Source: Collinsella sp.
Lineage (GTDB): Bacteria; Actinomycetota; Coriobacteriia; Coriobacteriales; Coriobacteriaceae
Direction of reading: 5' to 3'
Length of the DNA stretch: 64,000 bases
NCBI GenBank assembly: GCA_019419555.1
Contig: DXZR01000002.1
Location: forward strand, 46,608-110,607
Positions 51,598 through 61,163 of the stretch are shown one piece after another. The position numbers were made by a program, and so were the translations under genes. The notes under the pieces are model-generated. The model had not been told where the DNA came from, did no database searches, and saw only the letters and a program-made list of their open reading frames with translations. Each line of letters begins with the position of its first letter. Position 1 is the first letter of the stretch.

Positions 51598-52953
51598 ATG
51601 AGCTACACGCAGAAAGTTCTCGAAGAGCTCAAGGCCCGCTATCCCGAGCAGCCTGAGTTCATCCAGGCTGCGACCGAGATCCTCGGCACCATCCAGCCGG
51701 CGCTCGACGCCCACCCCGAGTACGAGGAGGCCGCCCTGCTGGAGCGCCTCGTCGAGCCCGAGCGCATCGTCATGTTCCGTGTTCCCTGGGTCGACGACCA
51801 GGGCAAGGTTCAGGTCAACCGCGGCTATCGCGTCGAGTTCAACTCTGCCATTGGACCCTACAAGGGCGGCCTGCGCTTTAACCCGACGGTCACCCTGGGT
51901 ATGCTCAAGTTCCTGGGCCTGGAGCAGATCCTCAAGAACAGCCTGACCACCCTTCCTATGGGCGGCGGCAAGGGCGGCTCCGACTTTGACCCCAAGGGCA
52001 AGTCCAACAACGAGATCATGCACTTCTGCCAGTCCTTCATGACCGAGCTCTATCGCCACATCGGCCCCAACACCGACGTTCCTGCCGGCGACCTGGGCGT
52101 TGGCGGCCGCGAGGTTGCCTACCTGTTCGGTCAGTACAAGCGCCTGACCAACGAGTGGACCGGCGTCCTCACCGGCAAGGGCCTCTCCTTTGGCGGCTCG
52201 CTCGCCCGTACCGAGGCCACCGGCTACGGTCTGGCCTACTTTGTGGACGAGTACCTCAAGAGCCGCGGCGACTCCTTCGAGGGCAAGAACGTCGTCGTGC
52301 ACGGCTCCGGCAACGTCGCTATCTACGCCGTTCAGAAGGTCTCCCAGCTCGGCGGTAAGGTGCTGGCCTGCTCCGATACTCACGGCTGGGTCGAGGATCC
52401 CGACGGCATCGACTACACTGTGCTCGAGCACGTCTACAACAAGAAGCGCTCTGGCCACGACAAGGGCGTTACGCTCGCTATGTACGTTGACGAGAAGCCC
52501 AACGCCGTGTGGCACGAGGGCGACGGCCGTGGCGTTTGGCAGCTGCCCTGCGACATCGCGCTGCCCTGCGCTCGCGAGAACACGCTGCTGCTCGAGGACG
52601 CCCAGGCGCTCGTCGCCAACGGCTGCAAGGTGGTCGGCGAGGGCGCGAACATGCCCACGACCATCGAGGCCACGACCTACTTCCAGGAGAACGGCGTTGC
52701 CTTTATGCCCGGCAAGGCTGCCAACGCCGGCGGCGTGCTCGTGTCCGGCCTGGAGATGAGCCAGAACGCCGAGCACCTGTCCTGGACCTTCGAGGAGGTC
52801 GACGGCAAGCTCGAGCAGCTCATGCGCGGCATGTTCCACAACGTGGACGACACCGCCAAGGAGTACGGCCAGGAGGGCAACTTCGTCATGGGCGCCAACA
52901 TCGCCGGCTTCCTGAAGGTCGCCGACGCCATGCTCGCCCAGGGCGTCTGCTAA
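51598..52953 (+). CDS. gdhA: Glutamate dehydrogenase (probably NADP-specific)
   Basis: A 451-residue enzyme interconverting glutamate and 2-oxoglutarate plus ammonia. GYRVEFNSAIGPYKGGLRF near residue 82 and LPMGGGKGGSDFDPKGKS near residue 118 form the substrate site, with the catalytic lysine in GGGKGGS-type sequence. VVVHGSGNVAIYAV near residue 232 is the dinucleotide loop. ANAGGVLVSGLEMSQNA near residue 375 is also conserved. The length matches the hexameric small GDH class, which is usually NADP-linked in bacteria. Start ATG 51598 behind TTGGAGGAAG. It is transcribed alone with a strong terminator. Confidence 0.95.
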   Translation: MSYTQKVLEELKARYPEQPEFIQAATEILGTIQPALDAHPEYEEAALLERLVEPERIVMFRVPWVDDQGKVQVNRGYRVEFNSAIGPYKGGLRFNPTVTLGMLKFLGLEQILKNSLTTLPMGGGKGGSDFDPKGKSNNEIMHFCQSFMTELYRHIGPNTDVPAGDLGVGGREVAYLFGQYKRLTNEWTGVLTGKGLSFGGSLARTEATGYGLAYFVDEYLKSRGDSFEGKNVVVHGSGNVAIYAVQKVSQLGGKVLACSDTHGWVEDPDGIDYTVLEHVYNKKRSGHDKGVTLAMYVDEKPNAVWHEGDGRGVWQLPCDIALPCARENTLLLEDAQALVANGCKVVGEGANMPTTIEATTYFQENGVAFMPGKAANAGGVLVSGLEMSQNAEHLSWTFEEVDGKLEQLMRGMFHNVDDTAKEYGQEGNFVMGANIAGFLKVADAMLAQGVC

Positions 52954-52978
52954 ATCTTCGCTCGACATAGCATGCGAT

Positions 52979-53013
52979 AAGGCTCCCAGCCATTCCGGCT
53001 GGGAGCCTTTTCT
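52979..53013 (+). terminator. Terminator of gdhA
   Basis: GGCTCCCAGCC and GGCTGGGAGCC pair perfectly around ATTCC, followed by TTTTCT. Confidence 0.93.
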
Positions 53014-53030
53014 ATCCCGGAGGACTCCTC

Positions 53031-53103
53031 ATAACATGCGGTGATATACGGACTGTTTAGCGTCCCAGAACGGCTAATCAGTCCGTATATCACCGCATGT
53101 TAT
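53031..53103. repeat. Long inverted repeat, family 3 copy 4
   Basis: Arms 53031-53055 and 53079-53103 pair perfectly over 25 bp. Relative to other copies, GTGAAATAC becomes GTGATATAC and AAGTTGCGG becomes ACATGCGG. Both arms change together, so pairing is kept. Confidence 0.93.
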
Positions 53104-53183
53104 GGATGGGTGGGTGGATTTTGTCCTAAAACGGTGTGCGGCTCCTCGTTTGGTACACTTAAAAGTACTGGACAAGTGAAGAG

Positions 53184-54098
53184 ATGGGGGAGAACGTGCT
53201 CAAGTTCGGTACCTACGTCCGTGTTGGAAACGCGGCCGAAGCCTATGAGCTCTTGCAGAAGAACCGCAACAACAAGATTGTGGGCGGCGGCATCTGGATG
53301 CGCCTGGGTTCGCGTCGCGTGGCGACGGCGATTGACCTTTCGGCCTGCGGACTCGATCAGATCGAGGAGACCGAGACCGAGTTTCGCATCGGTGCCATGT
53401 GCACCCTGCGCCAGCTCGAGCGTCATGCCGGGCTCAACGCGCTTGTCAACAATGTCTTTGAGTTCGCCGTCCACGACATCGTGGGCGTGCAGCTGCGCAA
53501 TACCGCCACGGTGGGCGGCAGCATCTACGGCCGCTTTGGTTTTTCGGACGTGCTCTCGGCCTTTTTGGCGCTCGATTCGTATGTTGAGCTGACGGGCGCC
53601 GGCCGCGTGCCGCTCGCCGAGTTCGTGGACATGGGCTACGTGCGTGACGTGATCGAGCACGTCGTAGTCGTCAAGCACGATTACCGTGCGAGCTACGAGG
53701 CCGTGCGCAAGGCCGCGACGGACTTCCCCTCGCTGAACGTCACCGCCGCCTGGTGGGACAACAGCTGGCATGTCACCGTGGGCGCCCGCCCGCTGCGCGC
53801 GACCTTGCTGCAGGGCGAGTCGTGTGGCCTGGTGAACGAGCGGCCTTCCGAGGACGAGCTTCGCGCCCTGGCCGCGTCCGTACGCGCACTGAGCTATGGC
53901 ACCAACCTGTGGGGCTCGGCTGACTACCGCCGCCGCATCTCGGCACCGTTGGCGATTCAGGCCGTGCGCCGCGCCGCCGGCATCGAGCTTTCTGCCGCGC
54001 TTGCCCGCGAGCTCGAGACCGTGCAGATCCCTAAGTTCGCCACGGACGAGTATTCCTGCCGCCGCGTGCCCGGCGTCGATTCTAGCGAGGTGCGCTAA
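53184..54098 (+). CDS. FAD-binding subunit of a molybdenum hydroxylase (XdhB/CoxM-like)
   Basis: A 304-residue protein. NKIVGGGIWMRLG near residue 30 and LRNTATVGGSIYGRFGFSDV near residues 105-125 are FAD-binding segments of the xanthine dehydrogenase/CO dehydrogenase medium subunit. ATG 53184 is used as start; GTG 53196 with GGGGGAG close upstream is an alternative. The subunit passes electrons from the iron-sulfur domain to an acceptor such as NAD+ or a ferredoxin. Its stop overlaps the start of the catalytic gene by one base. Confidence 0.87.
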   Translation: MGENVLKFGTYVRVGNAAEAYELLQKNRNNKIVGGGIWMRLGSRRVATAIDLSACGLDQIEETETEFRIGAMCTLRQLERHAGLNALVNNVFEFAVHDIVGVQLRNTATVGGSIYGRFGFSDVLSAFLALDSYVELTGAGRVPLAEFVDMGYVRDVIEHVVVVKHDYRASYEAVRKAATDFPSLNVTAAWWDNSWHVTVGARPLRATLLQGESCGLVNERPSEDELRALAASVRALSYGTNLWGSADYRRRISAPLAIQAVRRAAGIELSAALARELETVQIPKFATDEYSCRRVPGVDSSEVR

Positions 54099-56929
54099 TG
54101 GCTGCCAAACTCATCGATCTTTCCTTTACGCTCAACGGCCGTAAGGTCAAGGTTCAGATTGCCCCCGACACCATGCTCTTTGCGCTGCTGCGCGAGCAGG
54201 GCTGCGCGTCGGTACGCTGTGCCTGTGAGACCACCAACTGCGGTCTGTGCACGGTGTGGCTCGACGGCGACCCGGTGCTGAGCTGCTCGGTTCCCGCCGC
54301 CCGTGTTGAGGGCCATACCATCACCACACTCGAGGGTCTCAAGGCCGAGTCTGAGGCGCTGACCCGCGCAATGGCTGCCGAAGGCGCCGAGCAGTGCGGT
54401 TTTTGCGCTCCCGGCCTCATCATGAACGTGCTGGCGCTTGCCCGCGCCGCCAAGGAGGACCCGAGCCTCGTCGCCACGCGCGAGGAGCTCTCGCGCCAGC
54501 TCGCCGGCAACCTCTGCCGTTGCAGCGGCTACGAGAGCCAGCTGCGCGCCATCGTGCGCTTCCTCAACGAGTCCGGCGTGCAGGTGGGCTTTGAGATGCC
54601 CGAGCTGCCGGTCAACGACACCAGTTCTGACGGCGTCTCCTATAAGCAGATCACTCATAAGCAGCCCAAGAAGGACTCGAAGGCCCTGCTCGAGGGGCGT
54701 CCCGTCTACACGGGCGACCTGGTGCCCGCCGGCGCCCTGATCGTCAAGCTCAAGCGCAGCCCCTATGCCCGCGCCAAGATCCGTTCCATCGATACGTCGC
54801 GCGCACTGAAGGTACCCGGCGTCGTGGGCGTCTACACATACGAGGACGTTCCCAAGCGCCGCTTTACCATTGCCGGCCAGAGCTATCCGCAGCCGAGTCC
54901 CTACGACCGCCTGATCCTCGAGAACCTGGTGCGCTACCAAAACGAGGAGGTGGCGATCGTCGCCGCCGAGACCGAGGAGGCCGCCGACAAGGCGCTCAAG
55001 CTCATCAAGGTCGACTACGAGGTGCTCGAGCCGCTGCTCGACTTTACCCAGGCACTCGATAACGACATCGTGGTCCACCCCGAGGGCGACGTGACCTTTA
55101 TGTTTCCGCAGGGCGGCGACGTCCCGCGCAACTTGGTATGCAGCGGCACGAGCGACTTTGGCGACTTGGACGAGGCCTTTGCCCAGAGCGACATCGTCTT
55201 TACCCGCACCTACACCAGCCAGGCCACGCAGACCGCGCCCATGGAGACCTTCCGAGCCTTCGCGACGACCGACGCGTTTGGGCGCATTTCGGTGACCACC
55301 TCTACGCAGGTGCCCTTCCACGTGCGCCGCATGGTCGCGCAGTCGCTCGATATTCCGCAGTCGCAGGTGCAGGTCATTAAGCCGCGCATCGGTGGCGGCT
55401 TTGGCTCCAAGCAGACGGGCTGCTGCGAGATCTTTGTTGCGTTTGTGACCCAGCAGACCGGTCGTCCGAGTTACTGCTGCTACACCCGTGAGGAGACCAT
55501 CACCGCGGGCAACTCGCGCCACCAGATGCAGATGACCGTTAAACTGGGCGCCATGAACGACGGCACCATCACGGCCATCGATCTGCACACGCTGTCCAAC
55601 GCCGGCGCGTACGGTGAGCACGCTACCACGACGATTGGCCTTTCGGGCCACAAGAGCCTGCCCATCTACAACCACGTGAAGGCGAGCCGCTTTAGCTGGG
55701 ACGCCGTCTACACCAATACCAACCGCGGCGGTGCATATCGTGGCTACGGTGCCACCCAGGGCCAGTTTGCCGTGGAGAGCGCCGTCAACGAACTCGCCGA
55801 CATGCTGCACATGGACCCCGCCGACCTGCGCCTTAAGAACATCGTGCGCGAGGGCGAGATCATGCCGCAGTACTACAACGAGAAGCTCAACGCCTGTGCG
55901 CTCGACCGCTGCCTGCTGCGCGCGATGGACATGATCGGTTGGCGCGACAAGCCGCTGGCTGTGGACCTGGGCGACCGCGTGCGCGCCCTGGGCTGCGCGC
56001 TTACCATGCAGGGATCGGGCATTTCCAACGTGGATATCGCCGGCATCGACATGCGCTTGGAAGAGGACGGCTTCATTACGCTTTCGACCGGCGCTACCGA
56101 TAACGGCATGGGCGTCGACACGATCCTGGCGCAGATTGCCGCCGAGGAGCTGGGCGTGGAGAGCTCACAGATCGTGGTACGCGGCGTGGACACCGACGTG
56201 TCGCCGTTCGATGCCGGCTCGTACGCGAGCTCGGGTACGTACGTGACGGGCCTTGCCGCCAAGAACGCCGCGACCGAGCTGCGTGAGAAGGTCTGCGCCA
56301 AGGCCGCCCAGATGTGGGACGTGGACGCCGCCGACGTGGTCTTTGATGGTCAGTACGTGCGCCTGTCCGACGAGCGTGCCGCGCGTGAGCAGAACCGCTA
56401 CCTCACGCTGCGCGACTTTGCCAACCTGTGCGTCAAGAACATCGCGGGCGGCGACGCACTCACCTCGCATGCTTCTGCCTGCCTGCCCGTTTCGCCTCCG
56501 CCGTTTATGGCCGGTATTGCCGAGGTCGAGGTCGACAAGGCCACCGGCAAGGTGACTGTGGTGGACTATGCGGCAGCCGTCGACTGCGGCACCGTGATCA
56601 ACGAGGCGCTCGCGCGCGTCCAGGCCGAGGGCGGTATTGCCCAGGGTATCGGTCACGCGCTCTACGAGATCGTTGAGCACGATGAGCGCGGCCGCCTGCG
56701 CACCGGCAACTTTATGAGTTACAAGCTGCCCACGCGCCTGGATATCGGCAGCATTCGCGTGGCCTTTGAGCCGAGCTACGAGCCGACGGGCCCGTTTGGC
56801 GCCAAGTCGATCGGCGAGGTCGTCATCAACACGCCGCTCGCCGCCGTCGCCTCGGCCGTCGCACACGCCACCGGCCACCAGGTTCGTTCGCTGCCGATCA
56901 CGCCCGAGAAGGCCCTGCTGGGGGAGTAG
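54098..56929 (+). CDS. Xanthine dehydrogenase-type molybdenum hydroxylase, fused [2Fe-2S] and molybdopterin subunit
   Basis: A 943-residue fusion. Residues 1-160 hold two [2Fe-2S] sites: VRCACETTNCGLCTVW near residue 40, and QCGFCAPG near residue 106 with NLCRCSGY near residue 145. From about residue 185 comes the molybdenum part. IGGGFGSKQTG near residue 430 and RGGAYRGYGATQGQFA near residue 545 contact the cofactor. GPFGAKSIGEVVIN near residue 905 supplies the base glutamate. The usual middle FAD domain is a separate gene upstream. Substrate may be a purine or another N-heterocycle. Selenium-dependent activity is possible given the genomic setting, but no yqeB or yqeC marker is present here. 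Confidence 0.88.
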   Translation: MAAKLIDLSFTLNGRKVKVQIAPDTMLFALLREQGCASVRCACETTNCGLCTVWLDGDPVLSCSVPAARVEGHTITTLEGLKAESEALTRAMAAEGAEQCGFCAPGLIMNVLALARAAKEDPSLVATREELSRQLAGNLCRCSGYESQLRAIVRFLNESGVQVGFEMPELPVNDTSSDGVSYKQITHKQPKKDSKALLEGRPVYTGDLVPAGALIVKLKRSPYARAKIRSIDTSRALKVPGVVGVYTYEDVPKRRFTIAGQSYPQPSPYDRLILENLVRYQNEEVAIVAAETEEAADKALKLIKVDYEVLEPLLDFTQALDNDIVVHPEGDVTFMFPQGGDVPRNLVCSGTSDFGDLDEAFAQSDIVFTRTYTSQATQTAPMETFRAFATTDAFGRISVTTSTQVPFHVRRMVAQSLDIPQSQVQVIKPRIGGGFGSKQTGCCEIFVAFVTQQTGRPSYCCYTREETITAGNSRHQMQMTVKLGAMNDGTITAIDLHTLSNAGAYGEHATTTIGLSGHKSLPIYNHVKASRFSWDAVYTNTNRGGAYRGYGATQGQFAVESAVNELADMLHMDPADLRLKNIVREGEIMPQYYNEKLNACALDRCLLRAMDMIGWRDKPLAVDLGDRVRALGCALTMQGSGISNVDIAGIDMRLEEDGFITLSTGATDNGMGVDTILAQIAAEELGVESSQIVVRGVDTDVSPFDAGSYASSGTYVTGLAAKNAATELREKVCAKAAQMWDVDAADVVFDGQYVRLSDERAAREQNRYLTLRDFANLCVKNIAGGDALTSHASACLPVSPPPFMAGIAEVEVDKATGKVTVVDYAAAVDCGTVINEALARVQAEGGIAQGIGHALYEIVEHDERGRLRTGNFMSYKLPTRLDIGSIRVAFEPSYEPTGPFGAKSIGEVVINTPLAAVASAVAHATGHQVRSLPITPEKALLGE

Positions 56930-56966
56930 ACGAGGCGACGCATCCGCCGCTCTTTGCCTAGCCCGG

Positions 56967-57138
56967 GGAAACTGCAGCCCACTTTTCGACCGAATTGTGG
57001 GCTGCAGTTTCCGTTTGAGGCCCTCGGCGGAAAGTGCATCCCGGAATAGGGGCTCAAAACGGGTTGCAGTTTCCGGTTGATGGCTATAGCGGAAGCCGCA
57101 TCCCATTCCGAGGCCCCAAGCTGGGACACGCTTTCCGG
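56967..57138. repeat. Tandem array of three hairpins at 61-nt spacing (family 5)
   Basis: Three hairpins start at 56967, 57028 and 57089, exactly 61 nt apart. The first has perfect 16-bp arms (56967-56982 with 56997-57012, GGAAACTGCAGCCCAC type). The second (57028-57043 with 57060-57075) and the third (57089-57105 with 57122-57138) are related but imperfect. All share a GGAAA...TGCA/CGCA...CCC left arm. It occupies most of the gap between the hydroxylase gene and a family 3 hairpin. Confidence 0.8.
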
Positions 57139-57175
57139 CGCATGGCCAGCACCGCCAGACTGCCGAGTCGCACCG

Positions 57176-57244
57176 AAGTTGCGGTGGAATAGTTCCTGTT
57201 TTGGAGGACTGGAGCCCCAAACAGGAACTATTTCACCGCAACTT
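57176..57244. repeat. Long inverted repeat, family 3 copy 5
   Basis: Arms 57176-57204 and 57216-57244 pair over about 29 bp with one G-T wobble. The outer AAGTTGCGGTG matches other copies, while the inner part (ATAGTTCCTGTTTTGG) is different yet still paired. Confidence 0.9.
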
Positions 57245-57317
57245 ATGAGATGGGATGCCTTGCGCTCGTGGTGAGGTCGTGAGCTAAAAACGTGTGCGTG
57301 CGCTTGCCGTTCGTATC

Positions 57318-57326
57318 TGCTATCAT
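57318..57326 (+). promoter_or_regulatory. Extended -10 of the tRNA-Leu promoter
   Basis: TGCTATCAT is an extended -10 element ending 19 nt before the tRNA. The -35 is poor. Confidence 0.45.
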
Positions 57327-57345
57327 TCCTAGTCTGTGCGCTCAT

Positions 57346-57429
57346 GCGGGCGTGGCGGAATTGGTAGACGCGCCAGATTTAGGTTCTGGTGGGATTCCCG
57401 TGAAGGTTCGAGTCCTTTCGCCCGCACCA
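57346..57429 (+). tRNA. tRNA-Leu (anticodon TAG)
   Basis: Acceptor strands GCGGGCG and CGCCCGC, D-arm GGAATTGGTAGACGC, anticodon loop TTTAGGT, long extra arm and T-arm GGTTCGAGTCC, with encoded CCA; 84 nt. It precedes tig by 91 nt. Confidence 0.97.
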
Positions 57430-57520
57430 ACGCATCTGCGTCGGCCCTGGCCGTCGCGACACTTTGTTGCATAAAGGTACCAGCACCTCAGATAAGCTGG
57501 GCAGTATGAGGAGGAACGTG

Positions 57521-58819
57521 TTGAACATCACCGCTTCTGACGTCAAGGACGCCAAGCTCACCGCTACGGTCACCATCCCGGCCGCCGACGTCGACGCCGC
57601 GATCAAGAAGGCCTACAAGGACACCGCCAAGAAGTACCGCTTCCCGGGCTTCCGCGCCGGTAAGGCCCCCCGTCCGGTCATCGACTCCGCTCTTGGCGCC
57701 GAGGCTACCCTCGCTCAGGCCACCAACGACCTGATCGCCGCCAACGAGCCCGCCGTCCTCAACGAGCTGGACATCGTCCCCACCAAGAGCGGTGACTACA
57801 AGGAGCTCGACCTCGCCAAGGATCACGAGGACTACACCTACACCGTCGAGTTCTCCCTGCGTCCCGCCGCTGAGCTCTCCTCCTTCGACGCCGTCGAGAT
57901 CGAGATGCCCCCTGCGGAGGTCACCGAGTCCGAGATCAACAACCAGGTCGAGATGCTCCTCAACTACCGTGCCACCTTCGAGGACGTCGAGGGTCGCGCC
58001 GTCGAGGCCGAGGACTACGTCACCGTCGACCTCAAGGCCGTCGAGAACGCCGACAACTTTGCCGCCGAGGGCCGTATGCTCATCGCCGGTAGCGACAGCA
58101 ACCCCAAGGAGTTCAATGAGGCCCTGATCGGCGCTAACGTTGACGACGTCAAGACCGTCACCTGGACCGACGAGGTCGAGGAGGGCGAGGAGGCCGAGAC
58201 CCACACCGTCGAGGTCACCGTCAAGGGCATCAAGGTCCGCAACACCCCCGAGCTCACCGACGAGCTCGTCAAGTCCGACTTTGGCTTCGACAGCATCGAC
58301 GCTATGCGCGACGCCATCAAGATCGAGATCGAGCAGGACAAGGCTTCTCGCCTTCCGGCCGAGAAGGAGAACCGTTGCGTCTCCGCTCTCGCCGAGCGTC
58401 TGCAGCTCGACGAGATGGACGCCGACTACGAGCAGTCCGTCTTTGAGGAGCTTGGCCAGAACTTCCTGTCCAACCTCGCTGCCCGCGGCATGACCCTGGA
58501 CACCTGGCTGCCCGCTTCCGGCCTGACCATGGAGCAGTTCATCGGCGACCTGCACAAGCAGGCCAACGACGTTGCCCGTGAGTCCCTGGCTCTGGACGCC
58601 CTCGCCCGTGAGCTCAAGATCGAGGTCACCGAGGACGACATCAACGCCGAGTTCGAGAAGGCCGGCGTCAAGGACGTCGAGGCTTCCAAGGCCGAGTTCA
58701 TCGCCGATGGCCGCATGCCTGCCGTCCGCGAGTCCATCCGTCGCTCCAAGGCCGTCGACCACCTGGTCGAGAACGCCAAGGTGACCGAGGTCGACGAGAC
58801 CGCCAAGGACGCCGAGTAA
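57521..58819 (+). CDS. tig: Trigger factor (ribosome-associated chaperone)
   Basis: A 432-residue protein. TTG 57521 is chosen because GAGGAGG lies 6 nt upstream; an ATG at 57506 has no good site and would add five residues. The N-terminal domain includes KYRFPGFRAGKAPRPVID near residue 38, the ribosome-binding GFRxGKxP loop. The FKBP-like PPIase domain follows at about residues 150-240 and the helical chaperone arms fill the rest. It binds the ribosome exit and shields new chains. The tig-clpP-clpX order is conserved in many bacteria. Confidence 0.95.
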   Translation: MNITASDVKDAKLTATVTIPAADVDAAIKKAYKDTAKKYRFPGFRAGKAPRPVIDSALGAEATLAQATNDLIAANEPAVLNELDIVPTKSGDYKELDLAKDHEDYTYTVEFSLRPAAELSSFDAVEIEMPPAEVTESEINNQVEMLLNYRATFEDVEGRAVEAEDYVTVDLKAVENADNFAAEGRMLIAGSDSNPKEFNEALIGANVDDVKTVTWTDEVEEGEEAETHTVEVTVKGIKVRNTPELTDELVKSDFGFDSIDAMRDAIKIEIEQDKASRLPAEKENRCVSALAERLQLDEMDADYEQSVFEELGQNFLSNLAARGMTLDTWLPASGLTMEQFIGDLHKQANDVARESLALDALARELKIEVTEDDINAEFEKAGVKDVEASKAEFIADGRMPAVRESIRRSKAVDHLVENAKVTEVDETAKDAE

Positions 58820-58895
58820 TTCTCGCCACCTTGCCCGCGAGCGCATGCGTGCGCCCGTGATGGGGTAAAGTTATAAACCGGTTATCCGGTCGCTT

Positions 58896-58936
58896 CGTAC
58901 GGTGCCAGCCAATGCATAGCATGCGGGCACCGTACG
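58896..58936. other. 11-bp inverted repeat before clpP
   Basis: CGTACGGTGCC (58896-58906) pairs perfectly with GGCACCGTACG (58926-58936), then TTTGTC. It lies between tig and clpP and could be a weak terminator or a regulatory site. It does not look like a CtsR or HspR box. Confidence 0.5.
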
Positions 58937-58983
58937 TTTGTCTAGAACCATTATTGGTCCGCAAGAGAGAAATGGAGATGCGT

Positions 58984-59604
58984 ATGATCGCTAAGTTCGA
59001 TTCCGCCCTCGTGCCATACGTTATCGAGCAGACGCCGCGCGGCGAGCGCAGCTACGATATCTATTCGCGCCTGCTCAACGACCGCATCATCTTCTTGGGC
59101 GAGGAGATCAACTCCGTCAGTGCCAACCTGGTCGTTGCCCAGCTGCTGCATCTTGAGAGCCAGGATGCCGAGAAGGATATCTCGCTCTACATCAATTCGC
59201 CCGGCGGCGAGGTTTACTCCGGCCTGGCGATTCTTGACACCATGAACTTTATCAAGCCGCAGGTCTCCACCATCTGCGTCGGTATGGCTGCGTCCATGGC
59301 CGCCGTGCTGCTTTCGGCCGGTGCTAAGGGCAAACGCTTCTGCCTGCCGCACTCCAAGGTCATGATTCACCAGCCCAGCGGCGGTGCCCAGGGCCAGCAG
59401 ACCGAGATCGAGATCGTGGCCGAGGAGATCAAGAAGACTCGCCGCGAGCTCAATCAGATCCTGTCCGATGCCTCGGGCCAGCCCATTGAGAAGGTCCAGG
59501 CCGACACCGAGCGCGACAACTACCTGACCGCTGCCGAGGCCCTCGACTACGGCCTGATTGACCGTATTGTCACCTCGCGCGATCTCGCCGCGAAGGACGC
59601 CTAG
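58984..59604 (+). CDS. clpP: ATP-dependent Clp protease proteolytic subunit
   Basis: A 206-residue serine protease. The start ATG 58984 has GGAG 6 nt upstream; ATGs at 58972 and 58978 are alternatives. [14 protein letters not shown] near residue 98 carries the nucleophile serine, HSKVMIHQP near residue 122 the histidine, and the aspartate is in [19 protein letters not shown]. It forms the 14-subunit chamber fed by ClpX, encoded 1 nt downstream. Confidence 0.96.
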   Translation: MIAKFDSALVPYVIEQTPRGERSYDIYSRLLNDRIIFLGEEINSVSANLVVAQLLHLESQDAEKDISLYINSPGGEVYSGLAILDTMNFIKPQVSTICVGMAASMAAVLLSAGAKGKRFCLPHSKVMIHQPSGGAQGQQTEIEIVAEEIKKTRRELNQILSDASGQPIEKVQADTERDNYLTAAEALDYGLIDRIVTSRDLAAKDA

Positions 59605-59605
59605 G

Positions 59606-61012
59606 ATGGCAGGTAACATGCAGGACAACTTTGACGAGAACGGCAACCCCATCCGCTGCTCCTTTTGCGGAAAAGAGCAGGGGCAGGTTCGCCGCCTTGT
59701 AAAGGGTCCGACCAACATCTTTATCTGCGACGAGTGCGTTGCCGCCTGCTCCGAGATTTTGGAGGAGTCGCTGGCTTCGGACTTTATGGACGCCGCCCGC
59801 AACGGCAAGCTGCCGGGCTTCCTCAACGACCACGGTCAGGCTGCATCCCAGCCCGCCGTGGACCCCGAGACCGAGGGCTTTGAGCTCGAGGACGACCGTC
59901 AGGTCATCACGCACGTGCCGACGCCGCACGAGATCTATGACGAGCTTTCGGCCTATGTAATGGGCCAGGAGGACGCCAAGCGCGCCATGTCGGTTGCCGT
60001 GTACAACCACTATCGCCGCGTGATCGAGGGCGGCGCTGCGGTGTCTGCCTTTGATGACGACATGGGCTCGCAGTTCGATGACGATATGGACGAGGTAGAG
60101 CTCGCCAAGTCCAACATCCTGCTGCTCGGTCCCACCGGTACCGGCAAGACCCTGTTGGCCCAGACGCTCGCACGCATCCTCGAGGTGCCGTTTGCCATCG
60201 CCGATGCCACCGCGCTCACCGAGGCCGGCTATGTGGGCGAGGACGTGGAGAACATCCTGCTCAAGCTCATCAATGCTGCCGATGGCGACATTGAGCGCGC
60301 GCAGGTGGGCATTATCTACGTGGACGAGATCGACAAGATCGCCCGCAAGGCCGAGAACCTCTCCATTACCCGCGATGTTTCGGGCGAGGGCGTTCAGCAG
60401 GCGCTGCTTAAGATTCTTGAGGGCACGGTGGCCAGCGTTCCGCCCACCGGGGGCCGCAAGCATCCCCAGCAGGAGCTGCTGCAGATCGACACGACCAACA
60501 TCCTGTTCATTTGCGGCGGTGCCTTTGTGGGTCTGGACAAGATCATCGCCGATCGCGTGGGCAACAAGGGCGTGGGCTTTAACTCCGAGATCGCCGGCCC
60601 CACTTCGGTCGACGAGAACGACCTGCTGCGTCAGGTGCTTCCGCAGGACCTCAACGCCTTTGGCATGATCCCCGAGTTTGTGGGACGTACGCCCGTCGTC
60701 ACCCAGACGCAGGCGCTTGACGAGGACGACCTGGTGTCGATCCTGACCGAGCCCAAGAACGCCGTGGTGCGTCAATACCGTAAGATGTTCCAGCTCGAGG
60801 ACGTTGAGCTTGAGTTTGAGGACGCCGCCCTGCACGAGATCGCCCGCATGGCGCTCGCCCGCAAGACCGGCGCCCGCGGCCTGCGCTCCATCTGCGAGGA
60901 CGTTCTGCAGCAGACGATGTTCGACCTGCCCAGCGAGGAAGGCGTTTCCAAGGTCGTTGTGACCGAAGCCTCCGTAAAGGGCGAAGAGCAGCCCCAGCGC
61001 ATCTACGGCTAA
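59606..61012 (+). CDS. clpX: ATP-dependent Clp protease ATP-binding subunit ClpX
   Basis: A 468-residue AAA+ unfoldase. [10 protein letters not shown] near residue 18 and [10 protein letters not shown] near residue 40 form the zinc-binding domain. [15 protein letters not shown] near residue 175 is Walker A and [13 protein letters not shown] near residue 235 is Walker B. GRTPVVTQ lies in sensor regions further on. The protein is about 45 residues longer than E. coli ClpX, mainly from an acidic stretch ([14 protein letters not shown]) before Walker A. Start ATG 59606 is used; ATG 59618 is possible. Confidence 0.95.
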   Translation: MAGNMQDNFDENGNPIRCSFCGKEQGQVRRLVKGPTNIFICDECVAACSEILEESLASDFMDAARNGKLPGFLNDHGQAASQPAVDPETEGFELEDDRQVITHVPTPHEIYDELSAYVMGQEDAKRAMSVAVYNHYRRVIEGGAAVSAFDDDMGSQFDDDMDEVELAKSNILLLGPTGTGKTLLAQTLARILEVPFAIADATALTEAGYVGEDVENILLKLINAADGDIERAQVGIIYVDEIDKIARKAENLSITRDVSGEGVQQALLKILEGTVASVPPTGGRKHPQQELLQIDTTNILFICGGAFVGLDKIIADRVGNKGVGFNSEIAGPTSVDENDLLRQVLPQDLNAFGMIPEFVGRTPVVTQTQALDEDDLVSILTEPKNAVVRQYRKMFQLEDVELEFEDAALHEIARMALARKTGARGLRSICEDVLQQTMFDLPSEEGVSKVVVTEASVKGEEQPQRIYG

Positions 61013-61034
61013 ACCAGCCAAAAACGTGCTTGCA

Positions 61035-61074
61035 AATAGCCTCTGACCATCCGTGGTCGGAGGCTATTTTATAT
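61035..61074 (+). terminator. Terminator of tig-clpP-clpX
   Basis: AAATAGCCTCTGACCA and TGGTCGGAGGCTATTT pair with one mismatch, followed by TTATAT. Confidence 0.88.
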
Positions 61075-61163
61075 ATACGCAATAACCCCAACTACCTGTG
61101 TTATTCTGTGTGTTTGTTTAAGCCTCAGCGAAGTCATATCAGACTGAAGTAATCGATACCTAA

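Noticed and set aside
56967..57244. CRISPR array
   Set aside because: Only three degenerate units, each itself a hairpin, no unique spacers and no cas genes nearby.
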